DNA of 64,000 nucleotides, taken from positions 310,001-374,000 of the forward strand of contig JAILXW010000003.1 in the NCBI GenBank assembly GCA_045430305.1, given 5' to 3'. This stretch comes from Agarilytica sp045430305. GTDB taxonomy: Bacteria > Pseudomonadota > Gammaproteobacteria > Pseudomonadales > Cellvibrionaceae. This document shows, in pieces, positions 62,792 to 64,000 of the stretch. Every line of letters begins with the position of its first letter. The first letter of the stretch is position 1. The translations under genes were made by a program, and so were the position numbers. Under the pieces are notes generated by a model. It saw nothing but the letters and a program-made list of their open reading frames with translations. It had not been told where the DNA came from and made no database searches.

Positions 62792-64000
62792 GTGAATGTA
62801 CCCCTGAATCAAAACAATGTGATTGATAACGGTCTCGATCGCCAAAACATCGCAATACTCAAAAGGCGATTTTTAGCGATAAATGAAGACCGAGTCGAAC
62901 GTATGCGTGGCGCACTCAGTGACCGCCACCAAATATTCATGGACGTGTTACCGCTGTTATTTCACAGCAACCACCCGATGATGCCCGGCTTTGTTTCTCG
63001 CCGAACTCCCGCTCGTATCAGCCACTACAAACCAAGCAAGCGCGATATGCTCGTCGGCAAGATGGTCGCCAAAAGTTTTACACTCAGTTATGACCCAAGC
63101 GCAGAAGATGAGATCTACGGGCTTTACATCATGGGCAGTGTCGGCACCATCGCCCAAAGTGAAAACTCTGATTTAGACATTTGGGTTTGCCACAAACCGG
63201 GGCTCAACGAAGCTCGTACCGCCGAATTAAAAAAGAAGTGTGACAAAATTAGTGCCTGGGCCATGGATATGCGCCTAGAGGTACATTTCTTTTTAATGGA
63301 TCACGAAGCGTTTAAATCCAACAAACTTTCTGCGCTCGACAAGGAAAACAGCGGCAGTGCACAACACCTTTTATTACTCGATGAGTTTTACCGAAGCGCT
63401 CTATATGTTGCTGGCCGCGTACCAATATGGTGGTATGTCCCTTCAGCCGAGGAGCAAGTATTTCGCGAATACACCAACACCTTATTGTACAAGCGATTTT
63501 TACCCGAAGAATCCGTGTTAGATTTTGGCGGCATTGCCGAAATTCCAGCTGGCGAGTTTTTGGGCGCCGGTGTTTGGCAACTATACAAAGGCATAGAGTC
63601 ACCCTTCAAATCCGTACTTAAACTTTTGTTGCTGGAAGCCTACGTCGATACATTTCCCAATATCGAACCGTTAGCCATTACGTTTAAGTATTTACTTTAC
63701 GCCGGCGAGACTGACATTAATTTGCTCGATAGTTACGTTCTTATCTACCAACGTATTGAGCAATATTTATTGGAAAAAGGTCAGAACGAGAGACTCGAAC
63801 TTGCTCGTCGCTGCTTCTACTACAAAGTAAATAAAGCCCTCAGTCGCCCACCCGGCATGCGCGCAAAAAGCTGGCAGCGCTTATTAATGGAGCAGTTCAC
63901 GCAGCAATGGGGATGGTCTGATGGCTACATCAAGTTTTTAGATAGTCGATCAAGCTGGAAAGCTGCCGACGTCATTACTGAACAAAACCAACTGGTCGCC
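62792..64000 (+). CDS. cyaA: Class I adenylate cyclase, 5' part
   Basis: The frame runs from a GTG at 62792 off the right edge: 403 residues visible of about 900. The nucleotidyltransferase core YGLYIMGSVGTIAQSENSDLDIW carries the Gly-Ser and Asp-x-Asp motif; downstream LEVHFFLMDHEAF and VPIWWYVP are also typical. It makes cAMP for CRP. The start is unsure: the frame is open back to 62696 without an ATG, and no good ribosome binding site precedes this GTG. Confidence 0.93.
   Translation, partial: MNVPLNQNNVIDNGLDRQNIAILKRRFLAINEDRVERMRGALSDRHQIFMDVLPLLFHSNHPMMPGFVSRRTPARISHYKPSKRDMLVGKMVAKSFTLSYDPSAEDEIYGLYIMGSVGTIAQSENSDLDIWVCHKPGLNEARTAELKKKCDKISAWAMDMRLEVHFFLMDHEAFKSNKLSALDKENSGSAQHLLLLDEFYRSALYVAGRVPIWWYVPSAEEQVFREYTNTLLYKRFLPEESVLDFGGIAEIPAGEFLGAGVWQLYKGIESPFKSVLKLLLLEAYVDTFPNIEPLAITFKYLLYAGETDINLLDSYVLIYQRIEQYLLEKGQNERLELARRCFYYKVNKALSRPPGMRAKSWQRLLMEQFTQQWGWSDGYIKFLDSRSSWKAADVITEQNQLVA

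Overview
The window reads as chromosome of a free-living, probably marine gammaproteobacterium close to the Cellvibrionales/Pseudomonadales. Pointers are a class I adenylate cyclase, glnE, an ftsY-ftsE-ftsX-rpoH block with rsmD and coaD beside it, a dsbB-rsd/algQ-FKBP-algP-DUF2390 block whose order matches the Pseudomonas algQ-algP neighbourhood, and a complete type II secretion (T2SS) operon of the kind polysaccharide degraders use. No rRNA, tRNA, CRISPR array, insertion sequence or prophage was seen. The genus is inference from gene content.

Layout. 1-2.1 kb: end of a DUF4266 Cys-rich lipoprotein gene overlapping a DUF3570 outer-membrane barrel gene, then a YfaZ-like barrel. 2.1-4.1 kb: a small HKD-family nuclease gene preceded by two adjacent LexA-type boxes, and a secreted protein of unknown role. 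4.1-14.0 kb (minus): nine tightly packed genes for an ExbB/ExbD/ExbD/AgmX-type trans-envelope motor with three TPR lipoproteins and two small secreted proteins. One ExbD lacks the usual membrane aspartate. 14.2-27.2 kb (minus): gspC to gspN followed by apbE, coupled by short overlaps. 27.4-34.6 kb: a small acidic protein, gshA, an orphan FliL-like protein, dsbB, rsd/algQ, a WD40 lipoprotein, an FKBP lipoprotein and algP. 34.7-40.5 kb (minus): DUF2390, trmB, DUF423, rpoH, ftsX, ftsE, ftsY. 40.6-42.5 kb: rsmD, coaD and two PilZ genes. 42.5-47.8 kb: radA, a NADAR-family protein, a pair made of a four-repeat DnaT-like protein and a lambda P-like helicase loader candidate, a Bax-type glucosaminidase and a third PilZ protein. 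48-54.2 kb: parC, a TlpA-like thioredoxin, DUF2750, a YcbL-type metallo-hydrolase, and a CheC phosphatase next to a PAS-GGDEF cyclase. 54.4-64 kb: glnE, ilvE, a structured 104-bp element, msbA, a Big_1 lipoprotein, and the 5' part of cyaA, which runs off the window.

How the genes fit together. Much of the window serves the envelope: the T2SS spans it, the ExbB/ExbD/AgmX motor probably transmits proton-motive force across it, msbA builds the outer leaflet, ftsEX controls septal wall hydrolysis, and DsbB, TlpA-like and FKBP proteins handle periplasmic folding and redox. Three PilZ proteins and one cyclase indicate c-di-GMP control. The least explained items are the ExbD-Asn motor operon, the DnaT x4/lambda P-like pair, the LexA-box region at 2.9-3.1 kb, and the structured element upstream of msbA. 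All calls come from reading the sequence; no database search was run.
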